Of a DNA stretch of 64,000 bases, positions 21,691-32,232 are shown in pieces. A program made the position numbers and the translations under genes. The DNA is taken from assembly GCA_038502055.1 (NCBI GenBank), contig JAXRKN010000030.1:434001-498000 (forward strand), given 5' to 3'. The stretch is from Tanytarsus gracilentus. Taxonomy: Eukaryota; Arthropoda; Insecta; Diptera; Chironomidae. How positions within the stretch are numbered: position 1 is the stretch's first letter; each line of letters starts with the position of its first letter. The notes under the pieces were generated by a model that searched no databases, had not been told where the DNA came from, and worked only from the letters and a program-made list of their open reading frames with translations.

Positions 21691-22602
21691 TTAAACTTTT
21701 GTTCCTTCCTTTTCCATCTCGATTCTCTTTTGCTCTGTCTCGAATTTTTTCTTGAGTGATTTTAAAATGACGACAATATAAATTTCAATTGGACCAAAGA
21801 TGAGCATCCAGATAATGAAAATTACTAGCAAAACTGGTGAATTAGTGACGATATTTAATATTATCGAGATTGTTAATGCTCCAGTGATGGCAATTAAGTC
21901 CACGTTGATGAAACTTGAAATTGAGTACGGGCTTTGCTAAAGTTAAAAAATTAGATATTAATTAATCCAAAGCTTTTAAATAAATCCAGGATTAGAAATA
22001 AATCCAGGATTAAAAATGTAAATCTAACCTCATTGATATCTTTTAACAAAATAACCGACAAAACAATTTTTATGACACACACGAAAATTGCAAAAAGCTC
22101 AATCGATAAAATCACAAAATCGTTGAGGTCTGAAAATTAAAATTTAATAAACGCATTTGATTTTTGAATGAAAAATAACCATAATTTTTTCCCGGCAGCG
22201 CATGGCAAATTTCACGAGCTAAACAGCATGACGGATCGTCTGGAGCGATTTCACAGGAAAGGTCTGTGAATTTAAAAGATTTAAGCAAATCAAGAAATTT
22301 CGCAAATTTTTTCTCACCATTTTTACTGCAAAAAGGATTTCGAAGACAAAAGTCACGGAAATTTTGTAAATTGTCAGTTGCGAAAATGAAGTTTGAGGAT
22401 CTCCATAGAAGGTAAGTGATGCAGCTTATGATGGTCAATCTGAAATTATTTTTAAATTTTTTAAATTTTTCAAAATTAAATTTCAAAAAAAAGAAATTTT
22501 TCAAATTAATTTTACAACTGAAAATTTTATAGCTCACATTCCGATTGTAAATCCGCCCATTTCCAATGAATAGCATCCGCAACAAGTTTTAAGCTTCGCC
22601 AT
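21691..22602 (-). CDS. Four-helix membrane protein, LAPTM-like
   Basis: Five exons: 22538-22602, 22318-22439, 22180-22263, 22029-22129, 21691-21936. The start MAKLKTCCGCYSLEMGG-TIG has the CC-C-SL-xG-IG signature seen at the N-terminus of LAPTM4/5-like insect proteins. Hydrophobic segments follow in exon 2, exon 4 (DFVILSIELFAIFVCVI) and exon 5 (two), with a charged C-terminal tail. A Cys-rich loop lies between TM1 and TM2 (FCLRNPFC, SCEIAPDDPSCC). Intron 2 (22264-22317, 54 bp) is a multiple of three and stop-free, so a retained-intron form with 18 extra residues is possible. Human LAPTM proteins act in late endosomes and lysosomes; the same site here is inference. Confidence 0.68.
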
Positions 22603-23420
22603 TGTCAAGGTCTTCAAACTCTTTCTCTGTCTGTTTATAAATTAAATCAAAAACCGCCAGACGAATAAAATTTTCATGATAAACATTTAATTAGTTGTTG
22701 GTCATTAAACGAGATTTACTCCACATAGAGCGACCACATGTTGAACAAACATTGAGTGCGAAATGTAAACAAAAGTTAGTTGGATATTTGACAGCATGCG
22801 GAGTCGCGTTGATGGGGTGATGAAAAATCGAAGTGATGAAGTTGAAAATTTTGATTTATTTGAGTGAAAAATTTAAAGAATTTTTTTAAAATTTTTTAAA
22901 AATCAATTAAAAATTTTAGAAACCGCTGAAAAATTTAAGGTTGAAAATTTTCTGAAATATTTGTTAAAACTTTTAAACCTCATCTCTCAAAATTTTCCTT
23001 AAATCCCACAAAACTTTTCCATATTTTTTCTCACCAACTTTTCTGACGCCTCAAAAACTTTCACTATCGATTTTTTTCCTCCAACTGTGTCCAACTGTTG
23101 CACTCGAAGTTGAAAATGCGACTAAAAATTTTCTTTCCTTTTGCTCTTTTTCTCTTTTTCATTCATCATTTAATGTATTTTTTCTCATCTCATTTTTTCT
23201 CTCGCATATGTGCAACTTTTTTTGATTATTTTCTCACATCCTCAATTTTATTACAAATAAAAAAATTAAATTATGTGAAAGAAGTTCTTTGTAATTTTCT
23301 TTTTGTATCTGTAAGATTTTGGAAATTTTTTGTTTATTTAAATTTAATAAAATTATAAACTCAAAATAAAAATTTATAAAAACACAATTTTAGGTTTAGA
23401 TTTTTTAATTCCTTGAATTC
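22603..23420. other. Intergenic region, no gene seen
   Basis: AT-rich sequence between the LAPTM-like gene and the broken LRR gene. The short + strand frame at 23098-23358 is hydrophobic low-complexity sequence rich in Phe and Leu codons from T-runs and has no support as a gene. Confidence 0.35.
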
Positions 23421-24244
23421 CTAAATGTTTTTTAAATTGTTAACTTTTTCTTGTAATTTTTCAACATTTTCAGTTAAATTTTGAATTTTTTGATCGAGTT
23501 TAAAAACTAAATTTTTGAGGTCCTCAATTTCACAAATCGATGGTAATTTTGTTGTTTCTTCTTCAATTTCAGTGGTTTCAATTATTTTTTCAGTTGTGTC
23601 CAAAAATTCGTCCGTAAAAATTTTATTTGTCGTTGAATTTTCCTCAAAGTCAGTAACTGTTGTTGTTCTTGAATCAATTTTTGGACAATTTTTCTTTAAA
23701 GCTTCAATCAAAGATAAAATTTCGGATTTATTGTTAGCAGTTTGATTTATGCAAAAGTTATTATGGAAAATTACACGCTCGAGATTTTCCAATCCGTCAA
23801 ATAATTTTTCACCAATTTGCTTAATTTTATTGTTGCTAAAACTAATGTGATTCATTTTTGGATTGAGTGAAAAAAGATTTCCAGGAATTGTCACAAGATT
23901 TGAATAAATCATGAGGAACATTTTCCAAAGAAAAAAACTTCAATGTTTGGAAAAAAGTTTGAAAAACCTTTCGGAATTTTTGTCAAATTAAACCAAGGAC
24001 AAAAATCAAAGTAAAACCAAATCATTTTCACTTTTTCACTCTCATCTGATTTTAATCCATAAATTCCAGTGACGTGAGTTGAATTATCAGAAAAATCCAT
24101 CGAAATCACTCGACATGAAATTGAATTTAAAATTCGATTTCCATCCAAATACAACGTTGCATTTGTGTATTGACATCCCAACTTGATTGCAAAAGTTTTT
24201 GAGAATAAATTGAAGAGAAAAATTGATAAATATAAAAATTTCAT
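23421..24244 (-). pseudogene. Broken secreted LRR gene
   Basis: A homologue of the LRR genes at 27.5-34.8 kb in two frames. The 5' frame (23934-24244) encodes a signal peptide (MKFLYLSIFLFNLFSKTFA) and the part up to FFPNIEVFFF, then hits a stop. The 3' frame (23421-23921) resumes with LVTIPGNLFSLNPKMNHISF, more LRR sequence, a Thr/Glu-rich stretch and a C-terminal coiled coil (LDQKIQNLTENVEKLQEKV). Compared with paralogues, some 17-25 codons around the INFLNGDELDE segment are missing and the frame is shifted. This is a deletion with frameshift, or an assembly error. The coding quality on both sides suggests a recent loss. Confidence 0.75.
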
Positions 24245-24638
24245 GTCGAAACTTAACGAAAAACTAAATAAAAAAAGGTTTTTATGTAAAATTTATACTT
24301 TTTTAAAATCAGATTGGGAAAACCTTAAAAATTAATTATTCAAGCTTAAAATTATCTATTAGTGATGACTAATTTCATATTAGAATAAAAAAAGTTAATT
24401 TGCCTAGCAGAAAAATAATTTCAAGTTAAATCTAAAGTTTGAAATATTTAGTTCAAAATTTGAACTTCAATAAGTTAGAATTCACTTTGAATTTTAAATT
24501 GCAACGAATTTTGTTGGTTTTGATTAATTATAAAATTCTAGTTAAAAATGCAAGAAAATTTAATTTTTTTAAATAGTTTTATTTGGCTTAAACACATTTT
24601 TCTGCATTATAAAAATCAATTAAATTTTAATGAATTTT

Positions 24639-27245
24639 TTATCTCGAAATTTCTTTAATTATGCTGATTTTTCTCTTTTGCTGATGAGCCCTTTGAACTT
24701 TCTCGAAATGCCTCTTTAATTCTTCGAAATTGATGTTTGATTGGCTTTCAATTGATGGACTAAAAATGAATTAAGGTTAAATAAAATTTTATAAATCTTT
24801 TAAAATTTTTCTACTCACGTCATTCGATTTGAATTTGATGTGTATTGCACTGGAATGCATTGAAGTCTCGCTTTGAGCAACTCAAATTGTTTCGTTTGTG
24901 GAATCAACATTAAAATTCCATAAAGAGAATTCGCTAGATTTTCAGAGTCGGCATTTTTCATCACGAGAGTTAGACGAAGACCTTAAAGAAAATTATTTTA
25001 ATAAATTTTTGAATCAATAATTCTTTACAAACTCACCGGCAAAAATCGGCGATTCAATCAACTGAACCAACTTGTCGATTTCCTCCAAAAACTCAACTGA
25101 CATCTCCAAACTTCCAAGTATAAAAACTAACTCGCTCACATGTTGAAAGCAGTTCGCCAGCAAACACAAAGAAATTGTCGAAACTGGACAGTGAGCCCAA
25201 CTCTTGTAAAGACACTCGAAGAGCGATGCAGGTCTTGAATTTTGAATGTTTCTCAACGCACTTCGAAGCTCAAAAAGTTCAGACGCTGTGAAAAGAATGC
25301 TGTTGAGCTTTCTGACCATCGTCGAGACAAATTTCGAATTTTGCTCATCATTGAATAAAATTTCTGCAAAAGTTCTGTAAATATATTCAGCATTTAAATG
25401 AGCGCAGAGTTGTTTGATGATCAACATTCCGCGCTTGTCTAAGAAATTTTTGTCCTCCTTAAAAAGAGTCAAAAGGCTTTCGATCAGTTCTTTATATTTT
25501 TTCTCATCAAACTCGGCTCCTGATTTGCTTTTAGTTGATTTCACAATGTCAGCTATTACTATCAATCCTTCGAGGACAACTTCATCAGATGAATCATTCA
25601 AAATTCCCAAAAGAACCGGCAGTAAATTTTCCTTTCCAGCCTGTTCCGACATTTTAAATTCAGCCTCCGAAAAAAGATGATGAATCCAGCTGAGAGTATG
25701 AACTTTTGTGTTGACTGAACTATGAACGAGATACATCTTAAGAACTTCCATGATTGATTCAAAATTCAAGTTCAAAACTGAGTTTTCATTGTCTTTGTTG
25801 GAGACCAGAGCGAGCATCGTTCGATTGACCAGAACTGCGTTTTCTTTAATGTCTGAAAATTTTATAAATTAACAAGTTTAAAAAATCGAATCAATGAATT
25901 GAATTCAAAGATCAAGATCAAAAAGAAAATTCAAAAATCAAGATCAAAAATCAAAGTTCAAAAAGATAAAATTTGACATTTAATTAACATTGAAAAACCT
26001 CAACTCACTCGACTTCTTTGACTCGCTCTCATAAGCCAAGCATGGTAAAATCGCTCCAAAAATTCCAGCAAAGTGAGGTTGCATTTGATTTCCAGCCAAT
26101 CCTAAAAATTCCCTCAACCATGAAATCGCCGTGAACTGAATCAACTCGTTGTTTCCATTTTGCGCGTGATTAATCAAAATATTTGTCATTCTCGGTAAAT
26201 CAACTGATTCCGGATCGTGTTTGATGTTTTTGAGGAAATGTTGAAGTAAAGTTTCGCACATTCGTTGAATTTCAACGCTATCGTCGAGCATTTGAAAAAG
26301 ACCATCTAAAATATCGGGTAAATATTCTAACATGTTGATTTCTGGAACTGCGTTGAGAATTGAAATCCATGAAATTAAAAATTGTCGAGCAAATGAATTT
26401 TTGGTTGTGATTCTCTCACGAAGAAGCGGAATGAACGATGGAAGATCAAAAATTCCAGAGTTTTCCGTAATTATGTCTTTTAACAGTCGATCAAGCAATT
26501 CAGAAGCATTTTTAACGCTAACATCCAGATCAGAAACTAGTTTTGATAGTGCTGAGAAAATTTCAGGAAACATCGTGATGATTGATTGACGTCCAATTTT
26601 GGCGATGTTGTAAAGACTTTCACTGGCAAAATATCGAACTCGTGTGTCGGAATCCATGAGGCAGTGTAGGACTGGAGAAAGCATTTCGTTGATAAATTGA
26701 ACACAGTCTTGGGTGCCGAGGGCGATGCAACAAGCAGCTAAAAAATTTAAATTTAAATTAAGTGAGTAAATTTTTAACCGTTGAGTGGGATTTAAATTTT
26801 TAGTGAGGAAAAAATTCAAATTTTAACGGTCATTTTTCTTAGTGCCAAATTAAATCTCACCAATCGCAATTAATCCTCCTTTCCTCTTATTTGGATCTTT
26901 GCTCGTGCAATATTGACTCGCAAAAGTGTCAATCAACTTTTTAATCTGTGTGTAATTTTTGCTTTTATTAAAGTCATAAACCATTCTAAAAATAGAAAAA
27001 TGATTAATGTTTTAGATAAAAATTTTAATTTGTATTAAAATATTAATTAATTTAAAAAAATGAATTAATTAATTAAATTTTTATTAAAAACTTTAATGAA
27101 AATTACAAAAATGATTTTTTTTATCTTCTGCCAACTTTTCACATAATTTTTTTTAAACTAACTTTTCGATTTCACCCGCAGCCATTTTCCTCTTCTCATA
27201 AGTTTTGTCCGATAGCAGACGAGCGCAACTCTCACTTAGTGACAT
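24639..27245 (-). CDS. Vac14: VAC14, scaffold of the PIKfyve/FIG4 complex, 678 aa
   Basis: Six exons: 27163-27245, 26861-26985, 26009-26737, 25037-25852, 24819-24981, 24639-24759; phases agree. Diagnostic VAC14 stretches are YEKRKMAA in exon 1, KRKGGLIAIACCIALG across exons 2-3, then RVRYFASESLYNIAKIGRQ, SELLDRLLKDI, FIPLLRERI and the PEINMLEYLPDILDGLFQML repeat of the N-terminal HEAT array. Exon 5 has the C-terminal YGILMLIPQ-FELL-RLQC segment. VAC14 assembles with the PIKfyve kinase and FIG4 phosphatase to make and turn over PI(3,5)P2 on endosomes and lysosomes. Length is slightly below the human protein (about 780 aa). The intron 1 donor must be GTTAGT for the frame to hold. The gene interrupts the LRR cluster. 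Confidence 0.95.
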
Positions 27246-27526
27246 TATTAACTTTTTAATAAATCTTTAAATCTTTTAATCTTAATAAAATCTAATTTTA
27301 CTTAGGAAAAGTATTTTTTGATAAAACAAAAACAAAATAAATTTGTCAGACCGACATTTTCGAACAATATAAATGATTTTAGAGAGAGAATGTTAACTAA
27401 AAAGTGAGAGAGGGAAAATAAAATTTGAGAATGAGAAAAAAATAATTTTTTAGTTTGTCAAGTGGTGAAAAAAATTTTAAAATTTATTTTGTTCTTAATT
27501 AAATTGAAAAAAATTCTACAAAAATT
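27246..27526. other. Intergenic sequence
   Basis: VAC14 upstream region and the 3' flank of the first intact LRR gene; AT-rich, nothing distinctive. Confidence 0.3.
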
Positions 27527-28333
27527 TTATATCATAAAATAATTAACAACAAAAAAAGAAATACAAAAAAATTTTATGCAAAAATTACTGTAAAGAATTG
27601 AAGAACTGCATGTGGTCGATGTTGAGTCATCGATTGTGGGATTTGTTTCTAATTCGGTTGAAGAAATTGTCGTTAATTCACTTGTTGAGGTTTTTACTAA
27701 GTCTGTGGTGGTTGTCGATGTTGTGGTTTCAATTTCTCGACAATTTAACCTCAAATTTTGAATTAAAAATTGAATTTGAGTTCGATTTCGAGCTTCTAGA
27801 TGAATGCAAGTATTGCCAATAAAATTTACTTCAATTAAGTTTTGTAAATCATCCAGTAAACCTCTACCGACAGCTTCAATTTTATTCCACATGAAGCTGA
27901 CGTAAATCAAGCTCGGTGTTGATGCAAATAAATTTCCAGGAACGTGCAGAAGTTCAGAATTAGAAAGTGAAAAGTGTTCGAGGTTCGGATATTCATCGAG
28001 TTCATCACCAATTAGAAAATTAATCGGACAATGACTGAAGCTCAATCCAATTAGGTTAGGAAAGAAATTCAAAAATCCTTTCGGAATTAAATTGAGGTTG
28101 AAAGCTCGATCGCCAGGAAAGAAAACAACTTTGACGTCTTTTTCTTGGTATTCAAGTAAATGTGATCCATTGTAAGACTGAATGTGAGTCGGATTTTCAG
28201 AGAAATAAATAAGTTTTGTAACTTCACACGAGTAAACACTTCCAATTTGGTAGAAACTAAAATAAGTCAACCGGCACTCGATAAAAAATCCGCTCGCTTT
28301 TGCGATAAGAAAGAAAAATAATAAAATTTTCAT
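27527..28333 (-). CDS. Secreted or GPI-type LRR protein, 268 aa (LRR-1)
   Basis: Single-exon ORF. A signal peptide (MKILLFFFLIAKASG) is followed by an N-terminal Cys module (C-LTYFSF..YSCEV), three to four LRRs (FPNLIGLSFSHC, YPNLEHFSLSNSELLHVPG, TPSLIYVSFMWNKIEAVG, LQNLIEVNFIGN) and a C-terminal Cys cap (CIHLEARN..LRLNC). A Thr/Ser-rich stretch (about residues 203-240) looks mucin-like. The last 20 residues are hydrophobic with no charged tail, suggesting a GPI signal or terminal anchor. No coiled coil, unlike the 356-aa paralogues. Ligand unknown; extracellular recognition is the general role of such LRR proteins. The GATA/TATA/initiator block lies at 28353-28420. Confidence 0.87.
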   Translation of the reverse strand: MKILLFFFLIAKASGFFIECRLTYFSFYQIGSVYSCEVTKLIYFSENPTHIQSYNGSHLLEYQEKDVKVVFFPGDRAFNLNLIPKGFLNFFPNLIGLSFSHCPINFLIGDELDEYPNLEHFSLSNSELLHVPGNLFASTPSLIYVSFMWNKIEAVGRGLLDDLQNLIEVNFIGNTCIHLEARNRTQIQFLIQNLRLNCREIETTTSTTTTDLVKTSTSELTTISSTELETNPTIDDSTSTTCSSSILYSNFCIKFFCISFFVVNYFMI

Positions 28334-28352
28334 TTTGTTTTGATTTTTAAAC

Positions 28353-28420
28353 TCAAACTGACTTGTTTTGATTTGTTGACCGAGTTTTTATTAAATTTAT
28401 TTTATCTTATCGATTGCATT
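28353..28420 (-). promoter_or_regulatory. Shared LRR promoter block (LRR-1)
   Basis: Read on the - strand: TGCAATCGATAAGATAAAAT (GATA sites), an AT-rich TATA-like AATAAAAACTC, then GTCAGTTTGAG, a good arthropod initiator (TCAGT), about 30 nt before the start codon. Conserved upstream of four other LRR genes. Confidence 0.6.
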
Positions 28421-28618
28421 TTATTAAAAAATCCAATAATCAATCAGGTCACTGCAAATAATAATCTAATTGGAAAATAGAATTAATATCTTAAGATAAA
28501 ATTTAATCTTATCTGAAATTAAATTGGATGTTTTATATTAAATAATGCAATTTTCTGATTGGTAATTTTTAGAAAAAACTGTCAATAATAAGTTAAAATT
28601 TTTAATTTTAAACTTTAA

Positions 28619-29425
28619 TTAAATTAATTTATAGAATCGATAAAAACCCCAAAAAATGCTAATTGTTTTTACATAAAAATTACTATGAAGAATTGAAGGA
28701 ATTGACGAACTGCACGAAAAATTAGTGGTCGATGTTGAGTCTTCGTTCGTTGTTTCTAATTCAATTGTTGAACTTGTCATTAATTCAGTGGTGGTTGTCG
28801 ACTCAGTTGTTGTTGTGGGTTCAATTTCTCGGCAAGTTAATTTTAAATTTTGAATCAAAAATTGAATTTGAAGTGGAGTTTGAGCTTCGAGATGAATGCA
28901 AGGATTTTGAATAAAATTTACTTCTGTTAATTTTTGTAAATCATCCAAAAGACCATTTCCGACAGTTTCAATTTTATTCCACATGAAACTGACGTAAACC
29001 AAGTTCGGTGTTGATGCAAAAAAAATTCCAGGAACGTGCAGAAGTTCAGAATTAGAAAGTGAAAAGTGTTCTAGGTTCGGATATTCATCGAGTTCATCAC
29101 CATTTAGAAAATTAATCGGGCAATGACTAAAATTAAGTGCAACGAAATTCGGAAAAAAATCCAATAATCCTTTTGGTATCATCGTGAGGTTGAGTGTAAG
29201 ATGTCCAGGAAAGAAAATGCCTTTGACGTGATCGTTTGTGTGACCAATCAAATGCGAGCCGTTGCGACTTAAAATGTGGGTTGAATTTTCAGATAAATTT
29301 AATAATTTTGTAACTTCACACGAATAAACATTTTCAGTCCTTAGGAAATCGAAATAATTCAGCTCACACTCGATAAAAATTCCGCTCGCCTTTGCGATGA
29401 GAAAGAAAAGCAAAAATATTTTCAT
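28619..29425 (-). CDS. Secreted or GPI-type LRR protein, 268 aa (LRR-2)
   Basis: Single-exon tandem paralogue of LRR-1. Signal peptide MKIFLLFFLIAKASG, then LRRs with the same YPNLEHFSLSNSELLHVPG core, a Cys cap (CIHLEAQTPLQIQF..LKLTC), a Thr-rich stretch and a hydrophobic C-terminus (FYVKTISIFWGFYRFYKLI). Its N-terminal half also shares LIGHTNDHVKGIFFPGHLTL with the 356-aa genes, so it is a mosaic between the two sets. Function unknown beyond extracellular LRR recognition. Confidence 0.87.
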   Translation of the reverse strand: MKIFLLFFLIAKASGIFIECELNYFDFLRTENVYSCEVTKLLNLSENSTHILSRNGSHLIGHTNDHVKGIFFPGHLTLNLTMIPKGLLDFFPNFVALNFSHCPINFLNGDELDEYPNLEHFSLSNSELLHVPGIFFASTPNLVYVSFMWNKIETVGNGLLDDLQKLTEVNFIQNPCIHLEAQTPLQIQFLIQNLKLTCREIEPTTTTESTTTTELMTSSTIELETTNEDSTSTTNFSCSSSIPSILHSNFYVKTISIFWGFYRFYKLI

Positions 29426-29439
29426 TTTATTTGATTTTT

Positions 29440-29511
29440 AAACTCAAACTGACTTGTCGTGATTTTACGTTTGAGTTTATATTTAATTTATTTTATCTTA
29501 TCGATTGCATT
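29440..29511 (-). promoter_or_regulatory. Shared LRR promoter block (LRR-2)
   Basis: The - strand carries TGCAATCGATAAGATAAAAT, AATATAAACTC and GTCAGTTTGAG in the same order and spacing as upstream of the other LRR genes. Confidence 0.6.
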
Positions 29512-29577
29512 TTTGGGGAAAAACTTTTTTAATCAGATTACGTTGGTCACTGCAAAAAATAATCAAAATTAATAGAA

Positions 29578-29716
29578 ACAAGGTGGGTCTGCAAACGGCG
29601 TTGCCATTTTCAATAGTTCCGTTGCTCAGTTTTACGATTCGGAGTGGGCAAGATCAAAAGAAAAAGGGAGAATTCAAACAAAACCAAAAACAAAAGAGAG
29701 CGTAGCTTTAATAGAA
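29578..29716. mobile_element. Short insertion in an LRR spacer
   Basis: Compared with the equivalent spacers of the paralogous genes, about 139 bp is extra here. It is GC-richer (AAGGTGGGTCTGCAAACGGC near its left end) and flanked by TTAATAGAA on both sides (29569-29577 and 29708-29716), a possible 9-bp target duplication. No coding frame. Confidence 0.45.
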
Positions 29717-29923
29717 TTAAAATCTTAAGATAAAATTTGACATTTAATCTTATCTGAAATTTTAAACTGGTTATTTTATATTAAATAATGCAGTTTATTC
29801 CTTGTAGGTTAAAATATTTAATAATTTTTAAATAGTTTTTCTGTGTCCATCCGTGGTACCTGTATAATTCAAAAAAATTTAAATTCGTATCTCCGCTATT
29901 AATTTTTTTAGAAATATTTTTAT

Positions 29924-30994
29924 TCAATACAACATTATAAGCAATGCCACAAAAGTCCAAATCATTTTAAGATAAACATTTCTTTTAGTTGAATTATTTA
30001 CGACTGAAACACCGTCGGAAAATGAAATTCCATTGCCAATGCCCCATCGATTAAAGTTTTGAACATCTGCAACACTTTTCTTTAAATTTTCTAAGCTCGT
30101 TTTCATTTCGTTGAAATCTACCTCAAGATTATGAATTTTGTTAGAAAGTTCTTTGTTTTTATCGCCGAATCCTTCTAATTTTCTGACTCGATTTTCTAAA
30201 ATATCAATTTTGCGATTTAATTCTTTAACTTCGTCGTTTATATCGCAGACGAAAATTTCAAGTAAATTGTAGTAACATCTTTGAGGTTCTCTTGTTGTTG
30301 TTTCAGTTGTGGTTGATGTTGATTCAGTGGTTGTTGTTGTGGTCTCTAATTCAGTAGTGGTTGTTGTCAACTCAGTTGTTGTTGTAGATTCAATTTCACG
30401 ACAATTTGTTCTTAAATTTTGAATTAAAGCTCGAACCATGACAGAATTTCGAGCCTCTAGATGAATGCAAGTGTTACCATTAAAATTTACTTCAATTAAG
30501 TTTTGTAAATCATCCAGTAAACCTCTACCGACAGTTTCAATTTTATTCCACATGAAGCTGACGTAAATCAAGTTCGGTGTTGATGCAAATAAATTTCCAG
30601 GAACGTGCAGAAGTTCAGAATTAGAAAGTGAAAAGTGTTCGAGGTTCGGATATTCATCGAGTTCATCGCCATTAAGAAAATTAATTGGACAATGACTGAA
30701 GCTCAGCGATATAAAGTTTGGAAAAAATTCCAATAATCCTTTTGGTATCATCGTGAGGTTGAGTGTAAGATGTCCAGGAAATAAAATGCCTTTGACGTCA
30801 TCGTTTGTGTGACCAATCAGATGCGAACCGTTGCGACTTTGAATTTCTGTCGGATCCTCAGATAAATAAACAATTCTCGTAACTTCACACGAATAAATGC
30901 TGCCTATTTGTTCAAAACTAAAATAAGTCAACCGACACGTCATAAAAATTCCGCTCGCCTTTGCGATGAGAAAGAAAAGGAGAAATATTTTCAT
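29924..30994 (-). CDS. Secreted LRR plus coiled-coil protein with C-terminal anchor, 356 aa (LRR-3)
   Basis: Single exon. Order: signal peptide (residues 1-16), N-terminal Cys module, LRRs (about 70-175), Cys cap (CIHLEARNSV..LRTNC), Thr-rich linker (about 205-240), a Cys pair module (CYYNLLEIFVCDIND), a coiled coil (VKELNRKIDILENRVRKLEG and on to about 310), then a hydrophobic end (KMIWTFVALLIMLY). The LRR-Cys-coiled-coil order resembles mosquito LRIM/APL1, which dimerise through the coiled coil; that is analogy, not shown homology. It is nearly identical to the + strand gene at 32630-33700, with which it forms an inverted repeat. Confidence 0.88.
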   Translation of the reverse strand: MKIFLLFFLIAKASGIFMTCRLTYFSFEQIGSIYSCEVTRIVYLSEDPTEIQSRNGSHLIGHTNDDVKGILFPGHLTLNLTMIPKGLLEFFPNFISLSFSHCPINFLNGDELDEYPNLEHFSLSNSELLHVPGNLFASTPNLIYVSFMWNKIETVGRGLLDDLQNLIEVNFNGNTCIHLEARNSVMVRALIQNLRTNCREIESTTTTELTTTTTELETTTTTTESTSTTTETTTREPQRCYYNLLEIFVCDINDEVKELNRKIDILENRVRKLEGFGDKNKELSNKIHNLEVDFNEMKTSLENLKKSVADVQNFNRWGIGNGISFSDGVSVVNNSTKRNVYLKMIWTFVALLIMLY

Positions 30995-31010
30995 TTTATT
31001 TGATTTTTAA

Positions 31011-31080
31011 ACTCAAACTGACTTGTCGTTATTTTATGTTTGAGTTTATATTTAATTTATTTTATCTTATCGATTGCATT
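31011..31080 (-). promoter_or_regulatory. Shared LRR promoter block (LRR-3)
   Basis: The - strand carries TGCAATCGATAAGATAAAAT, AATATAAACTC and GTCAGTTTGAG, as in the paralogues. Confidence 0.6.
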
Positions 31081-31214
31081 TTTGGGGAATAACCTTTTTA
31101 ATCAGGGCATTTTGGTCTCTGCAAAAAAATAATCAAAATTAATTGGAAAATAGAATTAAAATTTTAAGATAAACTTTGACATTTAATCTAATCTGAAATT
31201 TTAAACTGGTTATT

Positions 31215-32189
31215 TTATATTAAATAATGCAATTTATTCCTTGATAAAAACCCCAAAAAAATACAAATTGTTTTTATATTAAAACTATTAAGAAGAATTG
31301 AAGAACCATTTGTTAAATTTGTGGACGATGTTGAGTAAAGCGTTGTGGTTGTGGCTGTAGTTGAATCCTCTGAATTCGGAAATCCTTCCAATGTTCTGAT
31401 TCGATTTTCTAAAATATTAATTTTGCGATTTAATTCTATAACTTCGTCGTTTATATCGCAGACAAAAACTTCAAGTGAAGTGTAGTAACATTTTTGAGGT
31501 TGTCTGATAGTAGAAGTTAAAGTTGTGGCTATGGTTGAAACAGTTAGAGGAATTGTTGTTGATGTAAGTTCAACTTCCGAACATTTTGTTTTTAATTCAC
31601 TAATTAATGTTTGAACTTCGACTGCATTCCGAGCATTAAAACTTATGCATACATTATTTTCGAACCATCCGAGCTGAATTTCTTGCAAATTTTCCAACAA
31701 ATTGTCGCCAACGTGTCTGATTCGATTTTGACGAAAATCTACGACTCTCATTTTTGGCGTGGCATCAAAAAAATTTCCTGGAACTCGTTCAACATTTGAT
31801 TGCATTAAAGTAAATCTTTCCAGATTGTGAAATTCATCAAGTTCGTCACCATTTAAAATATTTATAGCGCAACCTCTGAAGTAAAGTCCAATAATGTTTG
31901 GAAAGTGGTCTGTGAGTCCTTTGGGAATGGCTGACAAATTAAAATGCGGGCAATAGTCGTGAGGAAAATGAATGAATCGAACGTCAGCACTTGAATTTCC
32001 AGGAATATGTTCGCCGTCATATTCAGTCACATAATTTGAATTGTCCGATAAATCCAAAGAACGAACATCGCACGTGTAGAGAAATCCATGCGGCGCCCAA
32101 TCCCAATTATAAGTAAATCGGCAAGTGATAAAAATTGAATTGACAATTTTTAAATAAAATAAAAAAATTATTATGAAAATTAATTTCAT
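31215..32189 (-). CDS. Chimeric secreted LRR protein, 324 aa (LRR-4)
   Basis: Single exon. The N-terminal roughly 200 residues (signal peptide, C-FTYNWDWAPHG, LRRs such as FHNLERFTLMQSNVERVPG, cap ending LKTKCS) are nearly identical to LRR-6 at 33870-34799. After that the protein switches to a Thr-rich linker and the CYYTSLEVFVCDINDEV coiled-coil module of LRR-3/LRR-5, then a short Thr/Ser stretch and a hydrophobic end like that of LRR-2 (FNIKTICIFLGF). It is therefore a mosaic of the two LRR subfamilies. It sits in the spacer of the large inverted repeat. Confidence 0.87.
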   Translation of the reverse strand: MKLIFIIIFLFYLKIVNSIFITCRFTYNWDWAPHGFLYTCDVRSLDLSDNSNYVTEYDGEHIPGNSSADVRFIHFPHDYCPHFNLSAIPKGLTDHFPNIIGLYFRGCAINILNGDELDEFHNLERFTLMQSNVERVPGNFFDATPKMRVVDFRQNRIRHVGDNLLENLQEIQLGWFENNVCISFNARNAVEVQTLISELKTKCSEVELTSTTIPLTVSTIATTLTSTIRQPQKCYYTSLEVFVCDINDEVIELNRKINILENRIRTLEGFPNSEDSTTATTTTLYSTSSTNLTNGSSILLNSFNIKTICIFLGFLSRNKLHYLI

Positions 32190-32232
32190 TTTATTAAAAA
32201 AGAGTTAAGCAAAGTTTTTTAATTTGATTATT

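Noticed and set aside
23098..23358. 86-aa Phe/Leu-rich + strand frame resembling a membrane protein
   Set aside because: Composition follows T-rich DNA; no paralogue, splice or start evidence.
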